This document shows, piece after piece, positions 8,314 through 20,183 of a DNA stretch of 64,000 bases (position 1 is the stretch's first letter; the number at the start of each line of letters is the position of its first letter). The DNA comes from Martinezella miluonensis (GTDB lineage: Bacteria > Pseudomonadota > Alphaproteobacteria > Rhizobiales > Rhizobiaceae): positions 53,193 to 117,192 of the forward strand of contig NZ_FMAH01000016.1 of assembly GCF_900094545.1 (NCBI RefSeq). Direction: 5' to 3'. The notes beneath the pieces are model-generated. The model was not told where the DNA came from. It saw only the letters and a list, made by a program, of their open reading frames with translations, and made no database searches. The position numbers and the translations under genes were made by a program.

Positions 8314-10170
8314 ATGGCACCGAACTCATCCGCTCAGAATGGGCCTGCTCAAAATGGGAAAGCCTATAAGTACGTCGATCACTCCTATGACGTGATCGTC
8401 GTCGGCGCCGGCGGCGCCGGCCTGCGCGCCACGCTCGGCATGGCCGAACAGGGCTTCCGCACCGCCTGCATCACCAAGGTCTTCCCGACCCGTTCGCATA
8501 CCGTCGCCGCCCAGGGCGGCATTGCCGCCTCGCTGCGCAACATGACGCCCGACAGCTGGCAGTGGCACCTCTACGACACCGTCAAGGGCTCCGACTGGCT
8601 CGGCGACGTCGACGCCATGCAGTACATGGTCATGGAAGCGCCGAAGGCCGTCTACGAACTCGAGCACTACGGCGTGCCCTTCTCGCGCAACGAAGAAGGC
8701 AAGATCTATCAGCGCCCGTTCGGCGGCCACATGCAGAACTACGGCGAAGGACCGCCGGTGCAACGCACCTGCGCGGCGGCCGACCGTACCGGCCACGCCA
8801 TCCTGCATACGCTTTATGGCCAGTCGCTGCGCAACAACGCTGAATTCTTCATCGAATATTTCGCGCTCGACCTTATCATGTCCGACGATGGCAGCCGCTG
8901 CACCGGCGTCGTCGCCTGGTGCCTCGATGACGGCACGATCCATCGCTTCGCCGCCAAGATGGTGGTGCTGGCGACCGGCGGCTACGGCCGCGCCTATTTC
9001 TCGGCGACCTCGGCCCATACCTGCACCGGCGACGGCGGCGGCATGGTGGCCCGCGCCGGCCTGCCGCTGCAGGACATGGAATTCGTGCAGTTCCATCCGA
9101 CCGGCATCTACGGTTCGGGCTGCCTGATTACCGAAGGTGCACGCGGCGAAGGCGGTTATCTCGTCAATTCGGAAGGCGAGCGCTTCATGGAGCGCTATGC
9201 TCCTTCGGCCAAGGACCTTGCCTCGCGTGACGTCGTTTCGCGCTGCATGACGCTGGAAATCCGCGAGGGCCGTGGCGTCGGCAAGAACAAGGACCACATC
9301 TTCCTGCATCTGGACCATCTCGATCCGGCCGTGCTGCACGAGCGCCTGCCGGGTATTTCCGAGAGCGCCCGCATCTTCGCCGGCGTCGACGTGACCCGCG
9401 AGCCGATCCCGGTGCTGCCGACCGTTCACTACAACATGGGCGGCATTCCGACGAACTACTGGGGCGAAGTGCTGAACGCCGACAGCAACAATCCCGAGCG
9501 CATCCTGCCAGGCCTGATGGCCGTCGGCGAAGCCGGCTGCGCCTCGGTGCACGGTGCCAACCGCCTTGGCTCCAACTCGCTGATCGACCTTGTCGTCTTC
9601 GGCCGCGCCGCTGCCATCCGCGCCGGTCAGGTCATCGACCGCGATGGTCCGGTGCCGGCGGTTAACGTTGCAGCCTGCGACAAGATCATGGATCGCTTCG
9701 ATCGCCTGCGTCACGCCAGCGGCTCGACGCCGACAGCGGCGCTGCGTGAGAAGATGCAGCGCGCCATGCAGGAAGACGCCGCCGTGTTCCGCACCCAGGA
9801 ATCGCTGGAGTCCGGCTGCCGCCGCCTTTCGGAAATCTGGAAGGACCTGCCCGACATCAAGGTCACCGACCGTTCGCTGATCTGGAACTCCGACCTCGTC
9901 GAGACGCTCGAACTGCACAATCTGATGGCCAACGCCATCACGACGATCTACGGCGCCGAGGCCCGCAAGGAAAGCCGCGGCTCGCATGCCCGCGAGGATT
10001 ACACCGAGGGCAAGTTCGCCGGTCGCGACGACGACAACTGGCGCAAGCATACGCTTGCCTGGGTCAACGACGCCGGCGACGTGAAGCTCGACTATCGTCC
10101 CGTTCACACCGACCTGATCGCCGAAGGCATCGATCCGCACAAGATCGAGCCGAAGGCACGCGTGTACTGA
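8314..10170 (+). CDS. sdhA: Succinate dehydrogenase flavoprotein subunit
   Basis: A 618-residue catalytic subunit of complex II that oxidises succinate to fumarate. The FAD site GAGGAG is at residues 31-36. FAD is covalently bound through H62 in [10 protein letters not shown]. The substrate region includes [10 protein letters not shown] and the [13 protein letters not shown] segment. [14 protein letters not shown] and the C-terminal [16 protein letters not shown] segment complete the family pattern. sdhB follows after 17 nt. Confidence 0.98.
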   Translation: MAPNSSAQNGPAQNGKAYKYVDHSYDVIVVGAGGAGLRATLGMAEQGFRTACITKVFPTRSHTVAAQGGIAASLRNMTPDSWQWHLYDTVKGSDWLGDVDAMQYMVMEAPKAVYELEHYGVPFSRNEEGKIYQRPFGGHMQNYGEGPPVQRTCAAADRTGHAILHTLYGQSLRNNAEFFIEYFALDLIMSDDGSRCTGVVAWCLDDGTIHRFAAKMVVLATGGYGRAYFSATSAHTCTGDGGGMVARAGLPLQDMEFVQFHPTGIYGSGCLITEGARGEGGYLVNSEGERFMERYAPSAKDLASRDVVSRCMTLEIREGRGVGKNKDHIFLHLDHLDPAVLHERLPGISESARIFAGVDVTREPIPVLPTVHYNMGGIPTNYWGEVLNADSNNPERILPGLMAVGEAGCASVHGANRLGSNSLIDLVVFGRAAAIRAGQVIDRDGPVPAVNVAACDKIMDRFDRLRHASGSTPTAALREKMQRAMQEDAAVFRTQESLESGCRRLSEIWKDLPDIKVTDRSLIWNSDLVETLELHNLMANAITTIYGAEARKESRGSHAREDYTEGKFAGRDDDNWRKHTLAWVNDAGDVKLDYRPVHTDLIAEGIDPHKIEPKARVY

Positions 10171-10187
10171 TCTGAGAGGAACTGACC

Positions 10188-10967
10188 ATGGTTGAACTCG
10201 CTCTCCCCAAGAACTCTCAGATGCGCGAAGGCAAGGTCTGGCCGAAGCCGGTTGGCGCCAAGAATACGCGCGAATTCCGCGTCTATCGCTGGAGCCCGGA
10301 TGACGGCCAGAATCCGAGCATCGATACCTATTATATCGATATCGACGATTGCGGCCCGATGGTGCTCGACGGTCTGCTCTACATCAAGAACAAGATCGAT
10401 CCGACGCTGACGCTGCGCCGCTCCTGTCGCGAAGGCATTTGCGGCTCCTGCGCGATGAACATCGACGGCACGAACACGCTCGCCTGCACCAAGGGTCTGG
10501 ACGAGATCAAGGGCACGGTGAAGATTTATCCGCTGCCACACATGCCCGTCGTCAAGGACCTCGTGCCGGATCTGACGAACTTCTACGCGCAGCATCGCTC
10601 GATCGAGCCCTGGCTGAAGACGGTATCGCCGCCGCCGGCCAAGGAATGGAAGCAGAGCCATGAAGACCGCCTGAAGCTCGACGGTCTCTACGAGTGCATC
10701 CTGTGCGCCTGCTGCTCGACCTCCTGTCCGAGCTATTGGTGGAACGGCGACCGCTATCTCGGTCCGGCCGTCCTGCTGCAGGCCTATCGCTGGCTCATCG
10801 ACTCCAGAGACGAAGCCAAGGGCGAGCGCCTCGACAACCTCGAGGATCCCTTCCGCCTCTATCGCTGCCACACGATCATGAACTGCGCCCAGACTTGCCC
10901 GAAGGGTCTGAACCCGGCAAAGGCAATTGCCGAAATCAAGAAGATGATGGTCGAGCGGCGGATCTAA
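10188..10967 (+). CDS. sdhB: Succinate dehydrogenase iron-sulfur subunit
   Basis: A 259-residue subunit carrying electrons from FAD to quinone. All three clusters are supported: [2Fe-2S] by [16 protein letters not shown] and its downstream cysteine, [4Fe-4S] by [16 protein letters not shown], and [3Fe-4S] by [17 protein letters not shown]. It is the last gene of sdhCDAB, and a strong hairpin lies 17 nt after the stop. Confidence 0.98.
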   Translation: MVELALPKNSQMREGKVWPKPVGAKNTREFRVYRWSPDDGQNPSIDTYYIDIDDCGPMVLDGLLYIKNKIDPTLTLRRSCREGICGSCAMNIDGTNTLACTKGLDEIKGTVKIYPLPHMPVVKDLVPDLTNFYAQHRSIEPWLKTVSPPPAKEWKQSHEDRLKLDGLYECILCACCSTSCPSYWWNGDRYLGPAVLLQAYRWLIDSRDEAKGERLDNLEDPFRLYRCHTIMNCAQTCPKGLNPAKAIAEIKKMMVERRI

Positions 10968-10983
10968 CCCGCCGTTTGGGTTT

Positions 10984-11011
10984 GCCTCGCATTCGGATCC
11001 GTCTGCGAGGC
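10984..11011 (+). terminator. Hairpin after sdhB
   Basis: Perfect 8-bp arms GCCTCGCA and TGCGAGGC enclose a 12-nt loop, 17 nt after the sdhB stop. There is no T-run behind it, so it may protect the 3' end or act with Rho rather than terminate by itself. Confidence 0.45.
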
Positions 11012-11258
11012 GAGGCCGGATCGCAGTCCTGCTAGATTGGCTGGGATGACCATAAGATGCTGAATTCGTCTTCCGATTTTGTTTGCGTAAGGTTTGCCAG
11101 ATCAAGCCTTGAAACCACCCGATTCTTGTCCAGCTATGGCCTTGTGGCAATTTATGGCGGTATCGACTTGATTAACCAAAGTGAAATACGATAATTCCCA
11201 CGTCATTGAGCATCACTTTGCAAGTGTCAGCGGTGGACAAATAATTAGGAGTGTGATG

Positions 11259-11780
11259 ATGCAGTTCAGATATGCAGTGACGGCTGCGGCGATAGGTTTG
11301 TCGCTTGCCGGTTGCCAGCGCACGGCATACAACGACAGTTATTCAGCCCCGCCACTGCAGGCCCAGCCTGTTAATCCCGTACAATCCAGCCAGCTTCCTC
11401 CCGCAGGCGGTGCGAACGGTTCGCAATTCCCGGCCGCACCGACGGGCGCCCCGAATGCAGGCAATCCGCAGCAGCAGCAGGCGATGGCCGCTTCCGCCAT
11501 GGACGTTACCAAGGAATCGATGGTCGGCAGCTGGAAGGTGAGCAACGGCGGATCGAGCTGCGACATGTTCCTGACGCTCACCAATCTCGGTAGCGGCTCG
11601 CGCGGTGGTACGCGCGGTTGCTCGGGCGAACTCACCGCGATGGGTTCGTGGGAAGTTTCCGGCAAGCAGGTTCTCCTGAAAAATCGCGACGGCTCCACGA
11701 TCGGCACGATCTACAAGACGGCCGATTCGCGCTTTGATGGCTCGACCGCGTCCGGTCAGCCGCTCAGCCTCAGCCGATAA
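11259..11780 (+). CDS. Inh/Omp19-family outer membrane lipoprotein
   Basis: A 173-residue lipoprotein. The start at 11259 sits 7 nt from AGGAG, and the adjacent ATG at 11256 is possible. The signal peptide ends in the lipobox LAGC with C19 as the lipidated cysteine. A Pro/Gln/Ala-rich linker (about 30-75) precedes a C-terminal beta-barrel domain beginning [20 protein letters not shown]. This is the AprI/Inh metalloprotease-inhibitor fold, also found in Brucella Omp19. Two cysteines (SSCDM and TRGCSG) match the domain's disulphide. Whether it inhibits a protease here is unknown. Confidence 0.85.
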   Translation: MQFRYAVTAAAIGLSLAGCQRTAYNDSYSAPPLQAQPVNPVQSSQLPPAGGANGSQFPAAPTGAPNAGNPQQQQAMAASAMDVTKESMVGSWKVSNGGSSCDMFLTLTNLGSGSRGGTRGCSGELTAMGSWEVSGKQVLLKNRDGSTIGTIYKTADSRFDGSTASGQPLSLSR

Positions 11781-11842
11781 GCTTATCTTAAGGGGCTGCA
11801 CCGCTTGCGTGCGCCCCCATTTGCACAGGCGGATATTTCCCC

Positions 11843-13006
11843 ATGCAGCCCATGCCAGACTACTCGATCAGCGTCTGCGAACATCTGAAGGCGCTGACGG
11901 CATCCGGATCCTTGCAGGTGGATTCGGCGCAGATGGATGTGGCGAAAATGCTCGATCGCGTGCTTGCCGATCTCAAGCGGAAGCGGCCTGCCGCCAAGTC
12001 CAGCGCGCTCGGCTGGATGTTTGCCGCCCGCAGAAAGTCGGTCGAGGCGACCAAAGGTCTCTATATTCACGGCAGCGTCGGACGCGGCAAGACCATGTTG
12101 ATGGACATGTTCTTCTCTATGGCGCCCTGCCAGAAGAAGCGCCGGGCGCATTTTCACGAGTTCATGACCGATGTGCATAATCGCATCGCGGCTCAGCGGC
12201 GGAAATTCAAGAACGGCGAGACCAAGCAGACCGATCCTCTGCCGCCCGTTGCCGCTGACCTCTACGCCGAAGCCGAGCTGCTTTGTTTCGACGAGTTCAC
12301 CGTCACCGACATTGCCGATGCGATGATCCTGTCGCGGCTGTTTGCCGAGCTGTTCTCGCTGGGCTGCGTGCTGGTCGCGACCTCGAATGTCGAGCCGGAC
12401 AATCTCTATCGCGACGGGCTCAATCGCAGCCTGTTTTTGCCCTTCATCGATCTGCTGAAGCGCCATGTCGATGTGGTGACGCTGGATTCGCCGACCGACT
12501 ACCGCATGGAGAAACTGAACAGCCAGCCCGTCTATCTGACGCCGCTCGACCAGCGCACCGATATGGCGATGGATGCGTCCTGGGTGCAGGCGCTGCATGG
12601 GCGCAAGGCACAGCCGATGGAGATTCCGATGAAGGGGCGCTCCATCCATGTGCCGCTCGCGGTCGACCGCATGGCGCGGTTCTCCTTCGCCGATCTCTGC
12701 GAGGCACCGCTGGGGCCTGCCGATTTCCTCGCCATCGCCGAACGCTTCGACACGATCTTCCTCGATCGAGTGCCGATGTTAGGGCCGGAAAAGCGCAACC
12801 AGACGAAGCGTTTCATCATCCTCATCGACACGCTCTACGATCACTGCATCCGCCTTTATGTGTCTGCGGCCGCCATGCCGGAGCATCTCTTGGAGGTGCG
12901 GCGAGGGACGGAAGGTTTCGAATTCGACCGCACGGCGTCGCGGCTTTTCGAGATGCGCAGCGCCGAGTATCTTGCACAGACTCCGGCAAGACGGGCCGCC
13001 GAATAA
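11843..13006 (+). CDS. zapE: Cell division protein ZapE (AFG1-like AAA ATPase)
   Basis: A 387-residue ATPase of the AFG1/ZapE family. Walker A is GSVGRGKT (residues 77-84) and Walker B is LLCFDE (146-151). The [20 protein letters not shown] segment is the sensor/arginine-finger region. Bacterial ZapE acts on the FtsZ ring, and the mitochondrial relative AFG1 works in protein quality control. The gene stands alone between the lipoprotein and mdh; both neighbours face the same way, but the 180-nt gap before mdh probably holds the mdh promoter. Confidence 0.94.
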   Translation: MQPMPDYSISVCEHLKALTASGSLQVDSAQMDVAKMLDRVLADLKRKRPAAKSSALGWMFAARRKSVEATKGLYIHGSVGRGKTMLMDMFFSMAPCQKKRRAHFHEFMTDVHNRIAAQRRKFKNGETKQTDPLPPVAADLYAEAELLCFDEFTVTDIADAMILSRLFAELFSLGCVLVATSNVEPDNLYRDGLNRSLFLPFIDLLKRHVDVVTLDSPTDYRMEKLNSQPVYLTPLDQRTDMAMDASWVQALHGRKAQPMEIPMKGRSIHVPLAVDRMARFSFADLCEAPLGPADFLAIAERFDTIFLDRVPMLGPEKRNQTKRFIILIDTLYDHCIRLYVSAAAMPEHLLEVRRGTEGFEFDRTASRLFEMRSAEYLAQTPARRAAE

Positions 13007-13025
13007 CATTTCGGTGACATGATGA

Positions 13026-13041
13026 CTTACGTTTACGTAAG
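13026..13041. promoter_or_regulatory. TTACG-type palindrome upstream of mdh
   Basis: A perfect 7+2+7 palindrome, CTTACGT-TT-ACGTAAG, lies 146 nt before the mdh start and 20 nt after zapE. It resembles the TTTACGTTTACGTAAA-type sites of MerR-family regulators such as LiuR. It is followed by AATTTTT, so a minor terminator function for zapE is also possible. Confidence 0.45.
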
Positions 13042-13084
13042 AATTTTTCGATCTAACCGATTGAAATCGCTGCTCTCAAAATAA

Positions 13085-14149
<1,065 letters not shown>

Positions 14150-14176
14150 TTTCCGCGTTCCAACAGGGATAAGTCC

Positions 14177-15370
14177 ATGAACATTCATGAATACCAGGCC
14201 AAGGCGCTGTTGAAGAGCTATGGCGCACCCGTCGCGGACGGCGTTGCCATCTTCTCCGCCGACGAGGCCGCCGCCGCTGCCAAGCAGCTTCCAGGCCCGC
14301 TTTACGTCGTCAAGAGCCAGATCCATGCTGGCGGCCGCGGCAAGGGCAAGTTCAAGGAACTCGGCCCGGACGCCAAGGGCGGCGTTCGTCTCGCCAAGTC
14401 GGTTGACGACGTCGTCGCCAACGCCAAGGACATGCTCGGCAACACGCTGGTGACAAAGCAGACCGGCCCGGCCGGCAAGCAGGTCAACCGCCTCTACATC
14501 GAAGACGGCGCCGATATCGACCGCGAACTGTATCTCTCGATCCTGGTTGACCGTTCCGTCGGCCAGGTTGCTTTCGTCGTTTCGACCGAAGGCGGCATGG
14601 ACATCGAGACCGTCGCACACGATACGCCGGAAAAGATCATCACCGTTGCCATCGATCCGGCGACGGGTGTTACGGCTGCGAACACTGCCGCCCTTTCCGA
14701 CGCGCTGAAGCTCGAAGGGGCTGCTCGCGAAGACGCCGCAAAGCTCTTCCCGATTCTCTACAAGGCCTTCGTCGAGAAGGACATGGCGCTGCTCGAAGTC
14801 AACCCGCTGATCGTCATGACCAACGGCCACCTGCGCGTCCTCGACGCCAAGGTTTCCTTCGACGGCAACGCCCTCTTCCGTCATGAAGACGTCCGCGCGC
14901 TCCGCGACACGTCGGAAGAAGACGAAAAGGAAATCCAGGCGCACGAATATGACCTCGCCTATGTCGCCCTCGACGGCAATATCGGCTGCATGGTCAACGG
15001 CGCCGGTCTTGCCATGGCGACTATGGACATCATCAAGCTCTACGGTGCTGAGCCGGCGAACTTCCTCGATGTCGGCGGTGGCGCTACCAAGGAAAAGGTC
15101 ACGGCCGCCTTCAAGATCATCACTGCCGATCCGGCTGTCCAGGGCATTCTGGTCAACATCTTCGGCGGTATCATGAAGTGCGACGTCATTGCCGAAGGCG
15201 TGCTTGCAGCCGTCAAGGAAGTCGGTCTGAAGGTTCCGCTCGTCGTTCGCCTTGAAGGCACCAATGTCGAGCTTGGCAAGAAGATCATCAACGAATCCGG
15301 TCTCAACGTCATCTCCGCAGATGACCTGGACGATGCCGCCCAGAAGATCGTGAAGGCAGTCAAGGGCTGA
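14177..15370 (+). CDS. sucC: Succinyl-CoA synthetase beta subunit (ADP-forming)
   Basis: A 397-residue ATP-grasp subunit that binds ADP/GDP and CoA-linked succinate. The start [19 protein letters not shown] is typical. Other markers are [34 protein letters not shown] and [16 protein letters not shown]. It normally lies directly before sucD, but here a DUF1579-like gene starts 5 nt after its stop. Confidence 0.98.
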   Translation: MNIHEYQAKALLKSYGAPVADGVAIFSADEAAAAAKQLPGPLYVVKSQIHAGGRGKGKFKELGPDAKGGVRLAKSVDDVVANAKDMLGNTLVTKQTGPAGKQVNRLYIEDGADIDRELYLSILVDRSVGQVAFVVSTEGGMDIETVAHDTPEKIITVAIDPATGVTAANTAALSDALKLEGAAREDAAKLFPILYKAFVEKDMALLEVNPLIVMTNGHLRVLDAKVSFDGNALFRHEDVRALRDTSEEDEKEIQAHEYDLAYVALDGNIGCMVNGAGLAMATMDIIKLYGAEPANFLDVGGGATKEKVTAAFKIITADPAVQGILVNIFGGIMKCDVIAEGVLAAVKEVGLKVPLVVRLEGTNVELGKKIINESGLNVISADDLDDAAQKIVKAVKG

Positions 15371-15375
15371 TCGGG

Positions 15376-15867
15376 ATGGCTTCTTCCTTCGCTCCAACGA
15401 CTGCTCATCTTCGCCTCGGTGCCTTTGCAGGCGCCTGGGAAGGGGAAGAGCGTGTCGCGGCTTCGGCCTGGACGAAGGAAGGAACGGCAACCGCGCAGCT
15501 CACGGCCGAGTGTCTGTTCGGCGGATTTTTCGTCGAACAGCGCTACGTGCAGACGCGGGACGGCAGCACATCGTTCGAAGCCCGGAACATTCTCGGCTTC
15601 GATGCGGCGGACCAGGCTTACAAGCTCTATCAGTTCGATACCGTGGGCTTCGTGCCCGCCTCGCCGGCTTCCGGCGAGTGGATCGACGACGAGCTTGTCC
15701 TGACCAAGGTCTCGCCGCGCGGTGTGCAGCGCACTCTCTTCCAGTTCGAAAATGAAGACTGCTACCGCATGGGCGTCACTTTCTCGCCCACCGGCAGCGA
15801 TACATGGCAGGAGGTCGTCAGCGGCGTCTATCGTCGCGTTGCCTCCGCGTCTTCCAACCTCTCGTAA
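15376..15867 (+). CDS. DUF1579 family protein lodged between sucC and sucD
   Basis: A 163-residue protein without a signal peptide or membrane helix. The family pattern is visible: FAGAWEGEER near the start, LFGGFFVEQRYVQTRDG, ILGFDAADQAYKLYQFDTVGFVP and a C-terminal VVSGVYRRV strand. This gives a predicted lipocalin-like beta-barrel. No function is known. It lies 5 nt after sucC and 12 nt before sucD, so it must be cotranscribed with succinyl-CoA synthetase. Confidence 0.78.
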   Translation: MASSFAPTTAHLRLGAFAGAWEGEERVAASAWTKEGTATAQLTAECLFGGFFVEQRYVQTRDGSTSFEARNILGFDAADQAYKLYQFDTVGFVPASPASGEWIDDELVLTKVSPRGVQRTLFQFENEDCYRMGVTFSPTGSDTWQEVVSGVYRRVASASSNLS

Positions 15868-15879
15868 CAAAGGCCTCGC

Positions 15880-16782
15880 ATGTCTATTCTCATCAACAAA
15901 GACACCAAGGTTCTGGTTCAGGGCCTGACCGGCAAGACCGGCACTTTCCACACTGAACAGGCGCTTGCCTATCACGACACGAAGATGGTCGGCGGTATCC
16001 ACCCCTCCAAGGGCGGTGAAACCTGGACCGGTTCCAAGGGCGAAAAGCTGCCGATCTTCAAGTCGGTCGCCGAAGGCAAGGAAGCAACCGGCGCCAACGC
16101 TTCGGTCATCTACGTACCGCCGGCAGGCGCTGCGGCTGCGATCCTCGAAGCGATCGAAGCCGAGATCCCGCTGATCGTCTGCATCACGGAAGGCATTCCG
16201 GTCGCCGACATGGTCAAGGTCAAGGACCGTCTCATCAAGTCCAAGTCGCGCCTGATCGGACCGAACTGCCCGGGCGTTCTGACGCCGAACGAATGCAAGA
16301 TCGGCATCATGCCGGGCTCCATCTTCAAGAAGGGCTCGGTCGGCGTTCTCTCGCGTTCCGGCACGCTGACCTACGAAGCCGTGTTCCAGACCACCAATGA
16401 AGGTCTCGGCCAGACGACGGCTGTCGGCATCGGCGGCGACCCGGTCAAGGGCACTGAATTCATCGACGTCCTGGAAATGTTCCTCGCCGACGACGAAACC
16501 AAGTCGATCATCATGATCGGCGAAATCGGCGGTTCGGCAGAAGAAGATGCCGCACAGTTCCTCAAGGACGAAGCCAAGAAGGGCCGCAAGAAGCCGATGG
16601 TCGGCTTCATCGCTGGCCGTACGGCACCTCCCGGCCGCACGATGGGCCATGCCGGCGCCGTCATCTCCGGCGGCAAGGGCGGCGCGGAAGACAAGATCGC
16701 AGCGATGGAATCGGCAGGCATCCGCGTGTCGCCGTCGCCGGCGCGTCTCGGCAAGACGCTGGTGGAAGTCCTGAAGGGCTGA
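15880..16782 (+). CDS. sucD: Succinyl-CoA synthetase alpha subunit
   Basis: A 300-residue CoA-binding subunit. The N-terminal [21 protein letters not shown] is the Rossmann CoA site. The histidine phosphorylated during turnover is H257 in [20 protein letters not shown] and [12 protein letters not shown] lie near the active site. It forms the complex with SucC. A perfect hairpin follows 16 nt after the stop, before sucA. Confidence 0.98.
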   Translation: MSILINKDTKVLVQGLTGKTGTFHTEQALAYHDTKMVGGIHPSKGGETWTGSKGEKLPIFKSVAEGKEATGANASVIYVPPAGAAAAILEAIEAEIPLIVCITEGIPVADMVKVKDRLIKSKSRLIGPNCPGVLTPNECKIGIMPGSIFKKGSVGVLSRSGTLTYEAVFQTTNEGLGQTTAVGIGGDPVKGTEFIDVLEMFLADDETKSIIMIGEIGGSAEEDAAQFLKDEAKKGRKKPMVGFIAGRTAPPGRTMGHAGAVISGGKGGAEDKIAAMESAGIRVSPSPARLGKTLVEVLKG

Positions 16783-16798
16783 GCCTACCTATAGCAAG

Positions 16799-16833
16799 GC
16801 CGGACGGGACGGCATTCGCTTCTCCCGTCCGGC
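16799..16833 (+). terminator. Perfect hairpin between sucD and sucA
   Basis: Ten-bp perfect arms, GCCGGACGGG and CCCGTCCGGC, enclose a 15-nt loop. Only two T residues follow, so it is a weak terminator at most. It may set the relative level of mdh-sucCD against sucAB transcripts or mark an RNA-processing boundary. Confidence 0.5.
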
Positions 16834-16955
16834 TTCGACATTCGCAAGTGCAGACCTGCGGCTTGACGGCCGCGAACGAAATACGGTCGCTGGGGATCCG
16901 AAAACCGGCAATGCAAACAAGTTGGGAGACGGGCGAAAGCGTCCGCAGATTCACC

Positions 16956-19940
16956 ATGGCAAGGCAAGAAGCCAACGAGCAATTTCAGATCACCTCGTTC
17001 CTGGATGGCGCCAACGCTGCCTATATCGAGCAGCTTTATGCGCGTTATGAGGGCGATCCTTCATCGGTTTCCGACGAGTGGCGGTCTTTCTTCAAGGCGC
17101 TCGAGGATAACCCCGACGATGTGAAGAAGGCAGCCAAGGGCGCCTCCTGGCAGCGCAAGAACTGGCCGATCCCCGCAAAGGGCGATCTGGTTTCCGCGCT
17201 CGACGGCGACTGGGGCATTGTCGAAAAGGTCATCGAGACCAAGCTGAAGGCGAAGGCCGAGGTCTCCGGCGCCCCGGCCGACACGACCGACGTCCTGCGG
17301 GCGACACGCGATTCCGTCCGCGCTATCATGATGATCCGCGCCTATCGCATGCGCGGCCACCTGCACGCCAAGCTCGACCCGCTCGGCATCGCCGTACCGG
17401 TCGAAGACTACAAGGAGCTGTCGCCGGAAGCCTATGGCTTCACCGAGGCGGACCTCGACCGAAAGATCTTCATCGACAACGTGCTCGGCCTCGAATTCGC
17501 AACCATTCGCGAGATGATCGAGATCCTCGAGCGTACCTATTGCTCCACGCTCGGCGTCGAATTCATGCATATCTCCAATCCCGAGGAGAAGGCCTGGATC
17601 CAGGAGCGCATCGAGGGCGTCGACAAGGGGATTGCTTTCAATCCCGAGCGCAAGAAGGCCATTCTGCAGAAGGTCATCGAAGCCGAAGGCTACGAGCAGT
17701 TCCTCGATGTCAAGTTCAAGGGCACCAAGCGCTTCGGCCTCGATGGCGGTGAATCGCTGATCCCGGCGCTTGAGCAGATCCTGAAGAGCGGCAGCCAGCT
17801 TGGCCTGAGAGAAGCCGTCTTCGGCATGGCCCATCGCGGCCGCCTGAACGTGCTGTCCCAGGTCATGGGCAAGCCGCATCGCGCCATCTTCCACGAGTTC
17901 AAGGGCGGCTCGTATGCGCCGGACGAAGTCGAAGGTTCGGGCGACGTGAAGTACCATCTCGGTGCCTCCTCGGACCGCGATTTCGATGGCGCCAAGGTGC
18001 ACGTGTCGCTGACGGCAAACCCGTCGCATCTCGAAATCGTCAACCCGGTGGTCATGGGCAAGGCCCGCGCCAAGCAGGACATGGGTGCCACCGTCTGGGA
18101 TGGCGACATCATTCCGCTGTCCGAGCGCTCCAAGGTCGTGCCGCTGCTGATCCATGGCGACGCGGCCTTCGCAGGCCAGGGCGTCGTTGCCGAAATTCTC
18201 GGCCTCTCCGGTCTGCGCGGCCACCGCGTTGCCGGTACGATGCACGTCATCATCAACAACCAGATCGGTTTCACCACCAATCCGGCCTTCTCGCGTTCGT
18301 CGCCCTATCCGTCCGACGTCGCCAAGATGATCGAAGCGCCGATCTTCCACGTTAACGGCGACGATCCGGAAGCGGTCGTCTATGCCGCGAAGATCGCGAC
18401 CGAATTCCGCATGAAGTTCCACAAGCCCGTTGTGGTCGACCTGTTTTGCTATCGCCGCTACGGCCACAATGAAGGCGACGAGCCGTCCTTCACGCAGCCG
18501 AACATGTACAAGGTCATCCGCGCTCACAAGACGGTGCTGCAGCTCTATTCGCAGCGGCTGATCAACGAAGGCGTGCTGACCGAAGGCGAAGTCGAAAAGA
18601 TGAAGGCCGACTGGCGTGCGCATCTCGAGCAGGAGTTCGAGGCCGGCCAGTCCTATAAGCCGAACAAGGCCGACTGGCTTGACGGCGAGTGGTCCGGTCT
18701 GCACACGGCAGATAATGCCGACGAGCAGCGCCGCGGCAAGACCGCCATGCCGATGAAGTCGCTGAAGGAAATCGGCCGCAAGCTGTCTGAAATCCCGGCC
18801 GGCTTCCATGCGCACCGCACCATCCAGCGCTTCATGGAAAATCGCGCCAACATGGTGCAGACGGGCGAGGGCATCGACTGGGCCATGGCGGAAGCTCTGG
18901 CATTCGGTTCGCTCGTCGTCGAAGGCCACAAGATCCGCCTGTCCGGCCAGGATTGCGAACGCGGCACCTTCTCGCAGCGTCATTCGGTTCTCTACGATCA
19001 GGAAACCGAAGAGCGCTACATCCCGCTCGCCAACCTGTCGCCGACCCAGGCCCGCTACGAAGTCATCAACTCGATGCTGTCGGAAGAAGCGGTTCTTGGC
19101 TTCGAATACGGCTACTCGCTGGCCCGTCCGAATGCGCTGACGCTCTGGGAAGCCCAGTTCGGCGACTTTGCCAACGGTGCGCAGGTCGTGTTCGACCAGT
19201 TCATCTCGTCGGGCGAACGCAAGTGGCTGCGCATGTCCGGCCTCGTCTGCCTGCTGCCGCATGGCTATGAAGGCCAGGGTCCGGAACACTCTTCCGCCCG
19301 CCTCGAACGCTATCTGCAGCTCTGCGCCGAGGACAACATGCAGGTCGCCAACGTCACGACGCCGGCGAACTACTTCCACATCCTGCGCCGTCAGCTGAAG
19401 CGCGACTTCCGCAAGCCGCTGATCCTGATGACCCCGAAGTCGCTGCTGCGCCACAAGCGCGCCGTGTCGACCCTTGCGGAGATGGCTGGCGAGAGCTCGT
19501 TCCATCGACTGCTGTGGGACGATGCGGAAGTGATCAAGGACGGCCCGATCAAGCTGCAGAAGGACAACAAGATCCGTCGCGTCGTCATCTGCTCGGGCAA
19601 GGTCTACTACGATCTGCTGGAAGAACGCGAGAAGCGCGGCGTCGACGATGTCTACCTGCTGCGTATCGAACAGCTCTATCCGTTCCCGGCCAAGGCGCTC
19701 ATCAACGAGCTCAGCCGCTTCCGCAATGCGGAGATGGTCTGGTGCCAGGAAGAGCCGAAGAACATGGGCGCATGGTCCTTCATCGATCCTTATCTGGAAT
19801 GGGTGCTCGCCCATATCGATGCCAAGTACCAGCGCGTTCGCTACACCGGCCGTCCGGCTGCCGCCTCTCCGGCGACAGGCCTGATGTCCAAGCATCTGTC
19901 GCAGCTTGCGGCGTTCCTCGAGGACGCGCTCGGCGGTTGA
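16956..19940 (+). CDS. sucA: 2-oxoglutarate dehydrogenase E1 component
   Basis: A 994-residue thiamine-diphosphate enzyme that decarboxylates 2-oxoglutarate in the TCA cycle. I place the start at 16956 (MARQEANEQFQITSFLDGAN), since family members begin here. The open frame extends back to 16848 but covers the sucD-sucA hairpin spacer. The N-terminal FLDGANAAYIEQLYARYEGDP arm, GMAHRGRLN, the ThDP-binding HGDAAFAGQGVVAE and NNQIGFTT, and RRYGHNEGDEPSFTQP are all typical. sucB follows after 243 nt. Confidence 0.97.
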   Translation: MARQEANEQFQITSFLDGANAAYIEQLYARYEGDPSSVSDEWRSFFKALEDNPDDVKKAAKGASWQRKNWPIPAKGDLVSALDGDWGIVEKVIETKLKAKAEVSGAPADTTDVLRATRDSVRAIMMIRAYRMRGHLHAKLDPLGIAVPVEDYKELSPEAYGFTEADLDRKIFIDNVLGLEFATIREMIEILERTYCSTLGVEFMHISNPEEKAWIQERIEGVDKGIAFNPERKKAILQKVIEAEGYEQFLDVKFKGTKRFGLDGGESLIPALEQILKSGSQLGLREAVFGMAHRGRLNVLSQVMGKPHRAIFHEFKGGSYAPDEVEGSGDVKYHLGASSDRDFDGAKVHVSLTANPSHLEIVNPVVMGKARAKQDMGATVWDGDIIPLSERSKVVPLLIHGDAAFAGQGVVAEILGLSGLRGHRVAGTMHVIINNQIGFTTNPAFSRSSPYPSDVAKMIEAPIFHVNGDDPEAVVYAAKIATEFRMKFHKPVVVDLFCYRRYGHNEGDEPSFTQPNMYKVIRAHKTVLQLYSQRLINEGVLTEGEVEKMKADWRAHLEQEFEAGQSYKPNKADWLDGEWSGLHTADNADEQRRGKTAMPMKSLKEIGRKLSEIPAGFHAHRTIQRFMENRANMVQTGEGIDWAMAEALAFGSLVVEGHKIRLSGQDCERGTFSQRHSVLYDQETEERYIPLANLSPTQARYEVINSMLSEEAVLGFEYGYSLARPNALTLWEAQFGDFANGAQVVFDQFISSGERKWLRMSGLVCLLPHGYEGQGPEHSSARLERYLQLCAEDNMQVANVTTPANYFHILRRQLKRDFRKPLILMTPKSLLRHKRAVSTLAEMAGESSFHRLLWDDAEVIKDGPIKLQKDNKIRRVVICSGKVYYDLLEEREKRGVDDVYLLRIEQLYPFPAKALINELSRFRNAEMVWCQEEPKNMGAWSFIDPYLEWVLAHIDAKYQRVRYTGRPAAASPATGLMSKHLSQLAAFLEDALGG

Positions 19941-20183
19941 GGGGTTGCGCGATGACCGGTTTTCGTTTGAAGATCGCGTCGTCGCGCCCCAGCCTTCCGC
20001 ATGATGCGACGGGGGAGAAGATTGGCCGCCATGCAGCACGCAGCCTATCGCCAAGATCAAGCAAATGCCCGGTCGACCGCTGTCGTCGTCCGGGCACTCG
20101 CGTCGAGGCGTATCACCCGTTCCCCGGCCGTCTGTCGCCGGAATTCCATCCAACTCATAATGACGAAAATCAGGATTTGAACA

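Noticed and set aside
8326..10140. A 604-codon antisense frame opposite sdhA
   Set aside because: It mirrors sdhA codon use and has no domain or ribosome site.
16848..16955. N-terminal extension of sucA
   Set aside because: The family begins at MARQEANEQF; the added 36 residues translate spacer sequence after the sucD hairpin.
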